From Planctomycetota bacterium (GTDB lineage: Bacteria; Planctomycetota; Phycisphaerae; UBA1845; PWPN01), in the NCBI GenBank assembly GCA_016209665.1, contig JACQVT010000504.1, positions 1 through 16,111 of the forward strand: a DNA stretch of 16,111 nucleotides. Reading direction: 5' to 3'. The notes below the pieces were generated by a model that made no database searches, was not told where the DNA came from, and was given only the letters and a program-made list of their open reading frames with translations. The position numbers and the translations under genes are program-made. Below are positions 6,498-13,343 of this stretch, one piece after another. Each line of letters starts with the position of its first letter. Position 1 is the first letter of the stretch.

Positions 6498-7109
6498 TCA
6501 CTTGAGGTCCAGGCTCTCATCGTCCGGCTTGCCGTTGGCGGCGAGCACCTTGCGGAGGAGCATCTCGTAGAAGTGGCGGGCGACGACCTGCTCGGCCTTG
6601 ATGACCTCGTTGGCGCCGTACTGGGAGGCCTGAATGCCGGCGGAGACGTGGGTCGTGCGGGCGACGATGTAGATGTCGGGCCGGATCTGCCGGGCGATTT
6701 GGGTGGCCCGCAGGACGGCGGCCTCGTCAGGGGCGGTGAGCACGAGGATCGAGGCGCCCTCGATGTCGGCCCGGCGGAGCGTCTGCTCGTCGCCGATGTC
6801 GCCCTGGATCATGTGACGGCCGAGCTTGCCCTGGGTCTCGACGGTCTGGGGGTTCTCCTCGACGACCACGTACTCGATGCCGTGACGATCGAAGATGTCG
6901 GCGACCCAACGGCCGGCCAGTCCGAACCCGGCGATGATCACCTTGCCGAAGCGCCGGGCGGCATCCTCGGGGGTCAGGTTGGCGACGCGGACGCAGACCG
7001 CCGTGCCGTTGGCCCAGTTGGTTCGGGCGGCCAGACGGATGACGCCGTCCTCGTAGTACCCGAGGTACTCGACGGGTTCAGGAGACGCTGCGTCCCGTTC
7101 ATCCGACAT
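6498..7109 (-). CDS. TrkA-N / RCK_N domain NAD-binding protein
   Basis: 203 residues. A Rossmann-type RCK N-terminal domain spans about 55-185: GFGLAG at 61-66 (VIIAGFGLAGRWVADIF), the acidic end of strand 2 at E84-E85 (VVVEENP), then GD at 103-104 and TAPDEAAVLRATQIARQIRP. Such domains bind NAD(H) or nucleotides and gate potassium channels, Trk uptake or Kef efflux. No membrane segment is present and no channel gene lies in the window, so the partner is unknown. Residues 13-45 (VEYLGYYEDGVIRLAARTNW, then NGTAVCVRV) form an additional small beta-rich module outside the RCK domain. The gene is 21 bp downstream of the 66-residue gene on the same strand, probably in one operon. Its ribosome-binding site is weak. 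Confidence 0.85.
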   Translation of the reverse strand: MSDERDAASPEPVEYLGYYEDGVIRLAARTNWANGTAVCVRVANLTPEDAARRFGKVIIAGFGLAGRWVADIFDRHGIEYVVVEENPQTVETQGKLGRHMIQGDIGDEQTLRRADIEGASILVLTAPDEAAVLRATQIARQIRPDIYIVARTTHVSAGIQASQYGANEVIKAEQVVARHFYEMLLRKVLAANGKPDDESLDLK

Positions 7110-7130
7110 GTGAGAGTTTCCAGTCGGCCA

Positions 7131-7331
7131 CTAGCGGCGGGCCTGTTTACGTTGCCCCGACGGTCGGCGGGCGTCACGTTCGGTCAAATCGACCATCTTG
7201 CCCTTGATCATGACGTACACCGGTGTACCGGTTTGCCGGCCCAGTTCGCGGGCCCGTCGGGCCGCTCGTTTCAACGCCGCGAAGGAGCCGATGATATCCA
7301 GGTCCGTGGACTCGCGGCCCTTCACCTTCAT
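7131..7331 (-). CDS. 66-residue protein of unknown function, coupled to the zeta-like fragment
   Basis: Small basic protein: a helical first half (SFAALKRAARRARELGRQT), a strand pair (TPVYVMIKGKMVDLTE), and an Arg/Lys-rich tail. The start ATG overlaps the stop of the zeta-like reading frame as ATGA, and a good GAGGGAG ribosome-binding site lies inside the end of that frame, so the two were once translationally coupled. The link to a zeta-type kinase suggests a toxin-antitoxin-like or regulatory partner role, but I do not recognise a family and this is inference. The RCK gene follows after 21 bp. Confidence 0.65.
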   Translation of the reverse strand: MKVKGRESTDLDIIGSFAALKRAARRARELGRQTGTPVYVMIKGKMVDLTERDARRPSGQRKQARR

Positions 7332-7639
7332 GGGTTGTCTCCCTCATCAAGCAGCCGTGGCACGGGGCCGGAGTTGTCGTAGACCGCCCAGCTTTCAACC
7401 AGCCCCCGATACACCTGCTCGAAGTTGCGTAACCCAGCCTCGAATCGGCGTCGAACCGCTTCCGCCGGCACCGAGTGGCCGCCCTGGGCCACCCGCGACT
7501 GCACTCTGCCGATCGCGAGTTCCGGCGACGGCGGCCTCAGGAAGACCAGTTTAACATGATACCCGGCCTCTCGCCATCGCCGAATCAGACGTCCGTAGTT
7601 GTGTCCACTCAGCGTGGTCTCAAGAGCGATTGCCGGAGA
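7328..7639 (-). pseudogene. Truncated zeta-toxin-like ATPase/kinase (C-terminal remnant)
   Basis: The minus-strand frame directly after the aminotransferase stop codon stays open for 103 codons. It reads IALETTLSGHNYGRLIRRW, then YHVKLVFLRPPSPELAIGRV, GGHSVPAEAVRRRFEAGLRNF and YDNSGPVPRLL. This matches the second half of zeta-toxin/AAA-type P-loop kinases: the ETTLSG strand, then the GGHxVP.xxxRRRF segment. The Walker A half (roughly 80-90 residues) is missing and there is no in-frame ATG, so it is a broken gene. The remnant lies in the same frame as the aminotransferase, separated only by TAG (7640-7642). It ends in an ATGA overlap with the 66-residue gene. It would be translated only by readthrough or reinitiation. 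Confidence 0.75.
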
Positions 7640-8737
7640 CTACGAAAACGCCCGGATGGTTTCGATCACGTGGTCCTGCTGGGCCTGGGTCATCTCGGGA
7701 AAAATCGGCAGTGACGAGACTTCTTCGCAGGCCCGCTCGGCCACTGCCAGTTGTCCCTTGCGATAGCCCAGATAGGCGAAGCAGGGCTGCAAGTGCAGGG
7801 GCAACGGGTAGTACACGCCGGAGGAGATTTCCGCCGCCGTCAGATGCGCCCGCAGCGCATCGCGCCGCGGCGAGCGGATGGTGTACTGATGATAGACGTG
7901 GTGGCAAGAAGCCTCCACCGGCGGTGGCGTGACCGGACTGCCGCGGAATGCCTGGTCGTAACGGTCGGCGTGGCGTCGTCGGGCGTCGTTCCACGCCGGC
8001 AGTCGTCGCAACTTCACGCGCAGGGCCGCGGCCTGGATGCCGTCGAGCCGGAAGTTGCCGCCGATCCAGGCGTGCTCGTATTGGCCGGTCTGCCCGTGGT
8101 TTCGCAGGGATTTGACCCTCGCCGCCAGGTCGCCGTCGTTGGTCAGGACCATCCCGCCCTCGCCGACGCCCGACAGGTTCTTGGTCGGATAGAACGACAA
8201 CGTCGCCGCCGTGCCGTAGGATCCCACGCCGCGATCGTTCCGCTTGGCGCCGATGGCCTGGGCGCCATCCTCGATCACGGCCAGACCGTGCCGCTGGGCG
8301 AGCGCCGTGATGCGGTCCATGTCCGCGCACTGCCCGTACAGGTGCACGGGGATGATGGCCCGCGTCTTGGAGGTGATGGCGGCCGCCACCGCGTCGGGAT
8401 CGACGTTGAACGTGTCGGGCCTGATGTCCGCGAACACCGGCTTTGCCCCGACGCGGGCCACGCTTCCGGCGGTCGCGAAGAAGGTGAACGTCGGCACGAT
8501 CACCTCGTCGCCAGGGCCGATGCCCAGCGCCATCAAGCTGACGAGCAGGGCGTCCGAGCCGTTGCATACCGCCACGCCGTACTTCACGCCGCAGAAGGCG
8601 GCGATCTCGGTCTCGAGTGCATCGGCCTCGGGACCCAGCACGTAACGTTGCGAATCGAGGACGGACAGCACCGCCTGTTTGACTTCTGATTCGACCGATC
8701 TGGATTGTGCGGCAAGATCAAGTAGTGGAACTCGCAT
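7640..8737 (-). CDS. DegT/DnrJ/EryC1/StrS-family PLP-dependent aminotransferase
   Basis: 365 residues from the ATG at 8735-8737 (MRVPLLDLAAQ, the usual family opening). The frame runs on to 8809 but the extra 24 residues do not fit. PLP site: K186 in SFYPTKNLSGVGEGG, D157 and Q160 in VIEDGAQAIGA, and the cofactor-phosphate-contacting NGSDAL near 59-64. Family members aminate keto-sugars bound to nucleotides for O-antigen, glycan or antibiotic sugars; the substrate cannot be told here and no sugar-nucleotide genes adjoin. The C-terminus (FPEMTQAQQDHVIETIRAFS) is complete. Directly downstream lies a truncated zeta-like frame, so a rearrangement has probably joined the two. There is no Shine-Dalgarno sequence; a possible promoter at 8745-8773 would give a nearly leaderless mRNA. 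A terminator-ended RNA lies upstream. Confidence 0.9.
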   Translation of the reverse strand: MRVPLLDLAAQSRSVESEVKQAVLSVLDSQRYVLGPEADALETEIAAFCGVKYGVAVCNGSDALLVSLMALGIGPGDEVIVPTFTFFATAGSVARVGAKPVFADIRPDTFNVDPDAVAAAITSKTRAIIPVHLYGQCADMDRITALAQRHGLAVIEDGAQAIGAKRNDRGVGSYGTAATLSFYPTKNLSGVGEGGMVLTNDGDLAARVKSLRNHGQTGQYEHAWIGGNFRLDGIQAAALRVKLRRLPAWNDARRRHADRYDQAFRGSPVTPPPVEASCHHVYHQYTIRSPRRDALRAHLTAAEISSGVYYPLPLHLQPCFAYLGYRKGQLAVAERACEEVSSLPIFPEMTQAQQDHVIETIRAFS

Positions 8738-8744
8738 CCGTGAC

Positions 8745-8773
8745 AGTATCGCCGCGACGGTTGCGCACGACAA
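8745..8773 (-). promoter_or_regulatory. Candidate promoter of the aminotransferase gene
   Basis: Minus strand TTGTCG (8773-8768), 17-nt spacer, GATACT (8750-8745). The start codon follows 7 nt after the -10 element, so the transcript would begin at or near the ATG. Both boxes depart from consensus, so the call is weak. Confidence 0.3.
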
Positions 8774-8868
8774 CTCGTCAGTGGTGCAGCGGCTTGCGAA
8801 TGTCCGCACGAGGACAGGGTTGATGCGTCGGCGCGCTCAATTCTCGCGTGCGATGTTAGGTATCGGCG

Positions 8869-8909
8869 CAAAAAAACTTCCGGGCCGAAACGAGTTTCCG
8901 CCCGGAAGT
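8869..8909 (-). terminator. Strong intrinsic terminator
   Basis: Read on the minus strand: ACTTCCGGGC pairs perfectly with GCCCGGAAGT (10 bp, 8909-8900 and 8885-8876). The stem continues past a G:G mismatch into GAAA-CTCG-TTTC and is followed by seven Ts (8876-8870). It points toward the aminotransferase but stops 130 bp short of it, so it ends an upstream transcript or acts as an attenuator. Confidence 0.85.
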
Positions 8910-9017
8910 GCGCCACGGCTAAGACAGCCGATTTTCGGAGAGCCCGTCGCTATGACGTCGGCGGGCCTGCTGGCCCAACCGTTTCTGTTCGTTCCCTCTC
9001 GTGTCCCCCCGCGGTCA
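8869..9017 (-). ncRNA. Candidate small RNA or attenuated leader RNA, about 150 nt
   Basis: A near-consensus promoter (9024-9053) and a very strong intrinsic terminator (8869-8909) on the same strand define a transcript of about 147 nt. In the RNA I see GGGCC-AGCA-GGCCC (8933-8946 on the plus strand) flanked by CGG/CCG, CGGCU-GUCUU-AGCCG (8914-8928), a CGUC/GACG pair, and GAGAG...CUCUC that could close a multi-branched core. The only overlapping ORF (61 codons from 9022) would run through the terminator and looks like noise. It does not match by eye to tmRNA, SRP RNA, RNase P RNA, 6S RNA or riboswitch consensus sequences I know. It could be a free sRNA or a cis-leader for the aminotransferase 130 bp downstream. 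Confidence 0.55.
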
Positions 9018-9023
9018 GTCATG

Positions 9024-9053
9024 ACTATATCGAAAGTTTGCCGAGGGTGTCAA
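9024..9053 (-). promoter_or_regulatory. Sigma70-type promoter of the candidate small RNA
   Basis: Minus strand TTGACA (9053-9048), 18-nt spacer, TATAGT (9029-9024): a perfect -35 and a five-of-six -10. The predicted start is near 9017. It is the closest match to the sigma70 consensus that I found in the window. Confidence 0.7.
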
Positions 9054-9091
9054 TGAAGTCATCGGCCAATTCGCGGAATTGCATGAAAACG

Positions 9092-9118
9092 ATAACCTTT
9101 TGTAACCAAAACAGTTAT
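9092..9118. promoter_or_regulatory. Dyad upstream of the small-RNA promoter (possible operator)
   Basis: ATAAC (9092-9096) and GTTAT (9114-9118) form outer inverted half-sites around an inner TTTTG-TAAC-CAAAA (9098-9110). It lies 40-65 bp upstream of the -35 box of the RNA promoter, in an AT-rich patch that is unusual for this GC-rich window. It could be an activator site for the RNA or an operator for the Nudix gene. No protein is assigned. Confidence 0.35.
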
Positions 9119-9196
9119 GCGCGATCGAGATTTCTCGGCGTAGCCGCTGCAACGCAAGTGACGCTCAGATAGGAACTTGCCCGTAGGGCACCGAAA

Positions 9197-9370
9197 ATGG
9201 GAAATCTCAAAAAAACTTTTGGGCTGCTCCCGGGCGTGGCGAAGGCGGGTCTTCCGTCGCTTGAGCCTCTGCGGGAACCCGCTGAAGCAGCGCTGGACAA
9301 TCGGTCTTCGACGGCGGATGATACGGTCGGAAGGCGGCTGCGAGAGGCGGGTTTACCAGGTGGATGTTAG
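9197..9370 (+). CDS. Possible 57-residue ORF ahead of the Nudix gene
   Basis: ATG at 9197 opens MGNLKKTFGLLPGVAKAGLP and closes at TAG 9368-9370, overlapping the proposed GTG start of the Nudix gene (9360) by 11 nt. Just upstream is a TGCCC-GTA-GGGCA hairpin (9178-9190). No family is recognised, the ribosome-binding site is weak, and third-position GC bias is poor, so this may not be a gene. An alternative reading is that this region is simply a leader of the Nudix gene. Confidence 0.2.
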   Translation: MGNLKKTFGLLPGVAKAGLPSLEPLREPAEAALDNRSSTADDTVGRRLREAGLPGGC

Positions 9371-9773
9371 GGTCGAGGTGGCGTTGGCGCTGATTGAGAA
9401 AGACGGCCGCTGGCTGGTCAGCCGCCGGTCGGCTGGGCGGGTTTTCGCCGGCCTTTGGGAATTCCCCGGCGGCAAGGTCCATCCGGGCGAGTCAGCCGCC
9501 GGGGCGGCGGTTCGCGAGGCGGCCGAGGAGACGGGTCTGGCCGTCGAGGCTACCGCCGATCTGGGCAGCGTCGAGACCGCCCACGGTGGCCGGATCGTGG
9601 TCCTGCGGCTCGTCCGGTGCCGGCCGGCCTGCGGCGTTGACGATGCCCGGCCCGCGGATCCCGCCATCACCGAGGTCCGATGGGTCAGCCTCGCCGAGCT
9701 GGCCGCCCTGCCCATGCCACCGGCCAACGGGGAGATCATTCGCCGACTCGGCCCGCCAGGCAGCGACGAGTAG
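9360..9773 (+). CDS. mutT: Nudix hydrolase, MutT-like (probable 8-oxo-dGTP diphosphatase)
   Basis: About 137 residues. The Nudix box is intact: GGKVHPGESAAGAAVREAAE followed by ETGL, with the REXXEE metal-binding core (from about residue 38 of the proposed protein). It is preceded by VALALIEKDGRWLVSRRSAG and LWEFPGGK, the classic MutT opening and substrate-pocket strand. MutT-type enzymes hydrolyse 8-oxo-dGTP to the monophosphate, preventing A:T to C:G mutations; the length and WEFPGGK support this over other Nudix functions, but it is not proven. The GTG at 9360, 12 nt after GAGAGG, gives the normal MutT N-terminus. An ATG at 9318 in the same frame is the alternative, and the frame stays open to 9177. 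A hairpin follows 36 bp downstream of the stop. Confidence 0.85.
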   Translation: MDVRVEVALALIEKDGRWLVSRRSAGRVFAGLWEFPGGKVHPGESAAGAAVREAAEETGLAVEATADLGSVETAHGGRIVVLRLVRCRPACGVDDARPADPAITEVRWVSLAELAALPMPPANGEIIRRLGPPGSDE

Positions 9774-9809
9774 TGTTCCGTCACGCCCGGGCCTGCGGGT
9801 TGCGAAGAA

Positions 9810-9829
9810 GGCGGGCAGGGATGCCCGCC
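9810..9829. repeat. GC-rich palindrome in the Nudix-mannosidase gap
   Basis: GGCGGGCA-GGGA-TGCCCGCC, an 8-bp perfect stem, followed by Cs rather than Ts. It is one of several GC-rich dyads in the 288-bp gap 9774-10061, where I see no gene. It may contribute to ending the Nudix transcript, or may be a dispersed extragenic repeat; neither is shown. Confidence 0.5.
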
Positions 9830-9994
9830 CCCCCAAGCCAATGGCCGCCCCGCGGGTGGGCGATTGAGGCCGGGATGCGCGGCCGAGGGCGGCGGTGCCA
9901 CAATTCCTTGGCACAGCCAAAGGCCCAAACCGGTTCACCCGCGCCTTTCTCGCGTGAGCCCCCGGTAGCGGATAGACTGTTGCCTCGTTTCTTG

Positions 9995-10023
9995 TCGACA
10001 CTTCCGCCCCGGGGACGTATACC
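9995..10023 (+). promoter_or_regulatory. Weak candidate promoter of the mannosidase gene
   Basis: TCGACA (9995-10000), 17-nt spacer, TATACC (10018-10023), with the start of transcription expected near 10030, about 30 nt before the ATG at 10062. Each box has two mismatches or fewer to sigma70 consensus. It is the best candidate by eye in the gap. Confidence 0.3.
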
Positions 10024-10061
10024 GGCTTGGCGGGGAGCATCCGATACCCTCTTTGCGCGGG

Positions 10062-12599
10062 ATGGAAAGAAGAACGTCAGTGCCGAACAAACGAGTTCAT
10101 CTGATCTGCAACGCCCATCTGGACCCGGTGTGGTTGTGGGAGTGGGAGGAGGGGGCCGCCGAGGCCATCTCGACGTTCCGCACCGCCGCCGACCTGTGCG
10201 AGGAGTTCCCGGGCTTCGTCTTCAACCACAACGAGGTCACGCTGTACAAGTGGGTCGAGGAGTACGAGCCGGGCCTGTTCGCCCGCATCCGCCGGCTCGT
10301 CCGGCGGGGGCAGTGGCGCATCATGGGCGGCTGGTACTTGCAGCCCGACTGCAACATGCCCTGCGGCGAGTCGTTCATCCGGCAAATCCTGCTCGGCCGC
10401 CACTACTTCAAGGAGAGGTTCGGGGTCGACGTGCGGACGGCGATCAACCTCGATCCCTTCGGACACAGCCGGGGCCTGCCGCAGATCCTCGCCAAGGCGG
10501 GTTACGACTCCTACCTGTTCTGCCGTCCCGACCAGAACGACTGCCCCCTGCCCGATGAGGACTTCATCTGGGTGGGTGTCGACGGGTCCGAGATGGTCGG
10601 CTCGCGTGTGCTGGGCTGGTACAATTCGCAGCTCGGCAAGATCGGCCGGAAGATCAACGACTGGCTCGCCTCGTTCGGCAACCGAAGCCCCGGCGTGCTC
10701 CTGTGGGGCGTGGGGAACCATGGGGGCGGTCCCTCGCGGGAGGACCTGCGGCAGATCGCCCGGATGACGCCCGAGAAGCGAAAGGCCGGCTGGGACCTGA
10801 TCCATTCGACGCCCGACGCGTTCTTCGCCGACCTCGCCCACAGCGGCCGACGGCTGCCGCGATTCCGCAAGGACCTCAACCCGTGGGGCGTGGGCTGTTA
10901 CACGTCGATGATTCGCATCAAGCAGAAGCACCGTCAACTTGAAAACGAGCTGTACACGCTGGAGAAGATGGCCGTGACGGCGGCGGTGCAGGGACTGATG
11001 GAGTACCCGCAGGCTCAGATCGACGAAGCCCTGCACGACCTGATGGTGGGCGAGTTCCACGACATCCTGCCGGGTTCGTCGATCCAGCCGGTGGAGGAGT
11101 CCTCGCTGCGGATGTTCGACCACGGTCTGGAGATTGCCTCGCGGCTGAAGGCCCGGGCATTCTTCGCCCTGGCCCACGGCCAACCGAGGGCCCGGCCGGG
11201 CGAAATCCCGATCCTGGTGTACAACCCCCACCCTTACCCGGTGCGGATGCAGATCGAATGCGAGTTCAACCTGCCCGACGCCAACTGGGAGGAGCAGTTC
11301 ACGGTCGCCACGGCCTATCGGAACGGCAAGCCGCTGCCCAGCCAGATCGAGCAGCAGCTCAGCAACCTCAACCTCGACTGGCGCAAGCGCATCGTGTTCG
11401 ACGCCGAGTTAGCGCCCGCCCGGATGAACCGGTTCGACTGCCGGCTGGCCGTGCTGAAGCGAAAACCCGCGCCGAAGCCTCGGCCTCGCGGCGGGCGGAT
11501 CCGATTCCGCAACCGCGAGATCGAGGTGATCATCAACACCCGCACGGGGCTGATCGACCGCTACCGCGTGGGCGGTGTGGACTATCTTGGCAAAGATGCC
11601 TTCCAGCCGTTGGTCATCAAGGACAACGAGGACCCGTGGGGCATGACCGTCCGCAGTTTCCGCAAGGTCATCGGGCGGTTCAGGCTTCTGCCCCGCGGCA
11701 AGGGTACGCGGTTCTCGGGCGCGACCGAAGGCCCGATTCCCAGCGTGCGCGTGATCGAGGACGGCGACGTCCGCAGCGTGGTCGAGGCGGTGCTGGGCTA
11801 CGGCGACTCGTTCATCTGTATGCGGTATCTGCTGCCCAAGTGCGGCACGGAGGTGGGCATCGAGGTCCGGGTCCACTGGAACGAGAAGGACCGCATGCTC
11901 AAGTTGTCGGTCCCGACCACCGGCCGCGACGAGAAGTACGTGGGCCAGATCGCCGGCGGCATCGGCGACCTGCCGGACAACGGCGACGAAGCCGTCGCCC
12001 AGAGATGGGTGGCCGCGGTCTCCCGCCGGGAGAACAAAGCCCTCACCCTCATCAACAACGGCATTTACGGTTCGGACTACGCGGACAACGAGGTGCGGCT
12101 GAGCCTGCTGCGGTCGCCCGCTTACTCCGCCCATCCCATTTTCGACCGGACGATCGTCACCCAGGACCGCTACCTTCCCCGGCAGGAGCAGGGCGAGCGC
12201 CAATATCGGTTCTGGCTGAACGCCGGTCCCGTCGCGGGCCGGCTCGAGTCCGTCGACCGTGAGGCCCTGGCCCGCAACGAAAAACCGTTCGCCCTGTCGT
12301 TCTTCCCGTCGGGCAACGGCCGCAAGCCCAAGCCCGGCGTCACGCTGAGCGACCGGGCCGTCCAGGTCATGGCCGTCAAGCCCGCCCTGAGGGGCAGGCC
12401 CGTCCACCGCGGCGGCAACCTGATCGTCCGCCTGTTCGAGCCCACGGGCCGACATAGGGACACTTATATGACACTTCCATTCCTGGGGCTGCGCACCCAG
12501 GTCCGTTTAGGGCGCTTCGAGATCAAGACGCTGCGGATCAGCTTGAAGACTAAACGGGTCGTCGAGACCGATCTACTGGAACGTCCCCTCCGCGGGTAG
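10062..12599 (+). CDS. Glycoside hydrolase family 38 alpha-mannosidase
   Basis: 845 residues from the ATG at 10062; GTG 10080 with a GGAAAGAAG sequence 7 nt upstream is an equally good start, and TTG 10053 is possible. Numbering from the ATG, the zinc and catalytic residues are H19 and D21 (NAHLDPVWLWEWEEG), nucleophile D131 (NLDPFGHSRG) and H333-D334 (GEFHDILPGSS). The order is an N-terminal catalytic barrel, a three-helix middle part around HRQLENELYTLEK, and a C-terminal beta-sandwich region with NTRTGLIDRY. GH38 enzymes hydrolyse alpha-mannosides with retention of configuration. I see no signal peptide, so it is probably cytoplasmic, acting on imported oligosaccharides or internal glycans. 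It stands alone and ends 4 bp from the convergent Crp/Fnr gene. The absence of sugar transporters or regulators alongside leaves the physiological substrate open. Confidence 0.92.
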   Translation: MERRTSVPNKRVHLICNAHLDPVWLWEWEEGAAEAISTFRTAADLCEEFPGFVFNHNEVTLYKWVEEYEPGLFARIRRLVRRGQWRIMGGWYLQPDCNMPCGESFIRQILLGRHYFKERFGVDVRTAINLDPFGHSRGLPQILAKAGYDSYLFCRPDQNDCPLPDEDFIWVGVDGSEMVGSRVLGWYNSQLGKIGRKINDWLASFGNRSPGVLLWGVGNHGGGPSREDLRQIARMTPEKRKAGWDLIHSTPDAFFADLAHSGRRLPRFRKDLNPWGVGCYTSMIRIKQKHRQLENELYTLEKMAVTAAVQGLMEYPQAQIDEALHDLMVGEFHDILPGSSIQPVEESSLRMFDHGLEIASRLKARAFFALAHGQPRARPGEIPILVYNPHPYPVRMQIECEFNLPDANWEEQFTVATAYRNGKPLPSQIEQQLSNLNLDWRKRIVFDAELAPARMNRFDCRLAVLKRKPAPKPRPRGGRIRFRNREIEVIINTRTGLIDRYRVGGVDYLGKDAFQPLVIKDNEDPWGMTVRSFRKVIGRFRLLPRGKGTRFSGATEGPIPSVRVIEDGDVRSVVEAVLGYGDSFICMRYLLPKCGTEVGIEVRVHWNEKDRMLKLSVPTTGRDEKYVGQIAGGIGDLPDNGDEAVAQRWVAAVSRRENKALTLINNGIYGSDYADNEVRLSLLRSPAYSAHPIFDRTIVTQDRYLPRQEQGERQYRFWLNAGPVAGRLESVDREALARNEKPFALSFFPSGNGRKPKPGVTLSDRAVQVMAVKPALRGRPVHRGGNLIVRLFEPTGRHRDTYMTLPFLGLRTQVRLGRFEIKTLRISLKTKRVVETDLLERPLRG

Positions 12600-12603
12600 G
12601 TCA

Positions 12604-13311
12604 TCAGGAGACGGCTCGGCCCTGGAAGTCGCCCAGCAGAATGGCGTCCAGCGCGGCGGGGTCGGGCACCTGGATGCTGCGGCCGGCCACGACGATCAGG
12701 CCGGCGGACTCGAGGTCGGCCTGAGCGCGGGAGAACGTTTCGGGGGCCATGCCGAGCTGCGAGGCGATTTCCTTCTTGGGCTGTGCGAGTTCGATGCGGG
12801 CGGGGCCGGCACCGGCAGGCCGGCGACGCAGCTCGCGGAGGAGGTAGCTGGCCAGCTTCGCCCGGGCGTTCAGGAACGTCTCGGTCTCGAGCTGATCGAG
12901 CAGGCGGTGCATCCACATGCTGAGCGACTCGAACATGCGGACGGCGGCCTCGGGTTGCTCGCGAAGCAGGCGGCAGAACGGCTCGCGGGGCACCAGCACC
13001 AGCCGCGCGTCCTCGAGCGCCGAGGCGAACGCCGGGTAGCCGCCGCCGGCGAACATCGCGGCCTCGGCGAACGAATGCGGCGGGCGCACGACGTGCAGCG
13101 TGCGCTCTCGGCCGTCGGCGGCGATCTTGTACACCCTGACCAGGCCCTCGGCCACCACGAAAAACCCTTCACACGGCTCGCCCTCGCGGATGATGGTCTC
13201 AGCCTTCCGCCGCCTGATCGCCCGACACGCCCCCGCAAGCTGCTCCAAGAGGGCAGGCGCGAGGCGGTCGAACAAGGGACAGCGGCTCAGGTCGGTTCGG
13301 ATTTCCGTCAT
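12604..13311 (-). CDS. Crp/Fnr-family transcriptional regulator
   Basis: 235 residues. A cyclic-nucleotide-binding-type beta-barrel spans about 12-125 (GEPCEGFFVVAEGLVRVYKI, then RPPHSFAEAAMF), then a dimerisation helix, then an HTH_Crp winged helix at 173-218 (IELAQPKKEIASQLGMAPETFSRAQADLESAGLI). The recognition helix reads E191-T-F-S194-R195, the E..SR pattern of FNR/DNR-type regulators that prefer TTGAT-N4-ATCAA, unlike CRP's RE..GR. There is no four-cysteine iron-sulphur set as in FNR, so a DNR-like haem, redox or small-molecule signal is more likely. The ATG at 13311 is preferred; ATG 13326 is an alternative. It lies 32 bp downstream of the TOPRIM-like gene on the same strand and could be co-transcribed, or could use the dyad at 13327-13337. 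Confidence 0.88.
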   Translation of the reverse strand: MTEIRTDLSRCPLFDRLAPALLEQLAGACRAIRRRKAETIIREGEPCEGFFVVAEGLVRVYKIAADGRERTLHVVRPPHSFAEAAMFAGGGYPAFASALEDARLVLVPREPFCRLLREQPEAAVRMFESLSMWMHRLLDQLETETFLNARAKLASYLLRELRRRPAGAGPARIELAQPKKEIASQLGMAPETFSRAQADLESAGLIVVAGRSIQVPDPAALDAILLGDFQGRAVS

Positions 13312-13326
13312 ATGCAGGGGTCCCAT

Positions 13327-13337
13327 ACAGTAACTGT
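13327..13337. promoter_or_regulatory. Perfect ACAGT-A-ACTGT dyad before the Crp/Fnr gene
   Basis: An 11-bp palindrome (5-1-5) in the 32-bp gap between the TOPRIM-like gene and the Crp/Fnr gene, 15 bp from the preferred start codon. Its position suits an autoregulatory operator. However, the half-site is not the TTGAT expected from the regulator's recognition helix, so another protein may bind or the match may be chance. Confidence 0.3.
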
Positions 13338-13343
13338 CACAGA

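Noticed and set aside
5083..6501. 472-codon minus-strand frame antisense to the enolase-superfamily gene
   Set aside because: It lies opposite a gene with a complete catalytic residue set, and its Gly/Ala/Val-rich composition is the usual mirror of GC-rich coding DNA.
8837..9022. 61-codon minus-strand ORF covering the candidate small RNA
   Set aside because: It would run through the terminator hairpin and T-run, has no ribosome-binding site (it starts at the predicted transcript end) and resembles nothing known.
9810..9829. Palindrome after the Nudix gene as an intrinsic terminator
   Set aside because: The stem is perfect but is followed by Cs, not Ts, so it was recorded as a repeat.
10077..11231. 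384-codon minus-strand frame antisense to the GH38 gene
   Set aside because: Mirror frame of a clear GH38 catalytic domain; no family motifs of its own.
12449..12474. AT-richer patch with two GACACTT copies near the end of the GH38 gene, considered as a repeat insertion
   Set aside because: The reading frame continues in normal GH38 C-terminal sequence (LPFLGLRTQVRLGRFEIKTLRI), so the repeat is short and probably chance.
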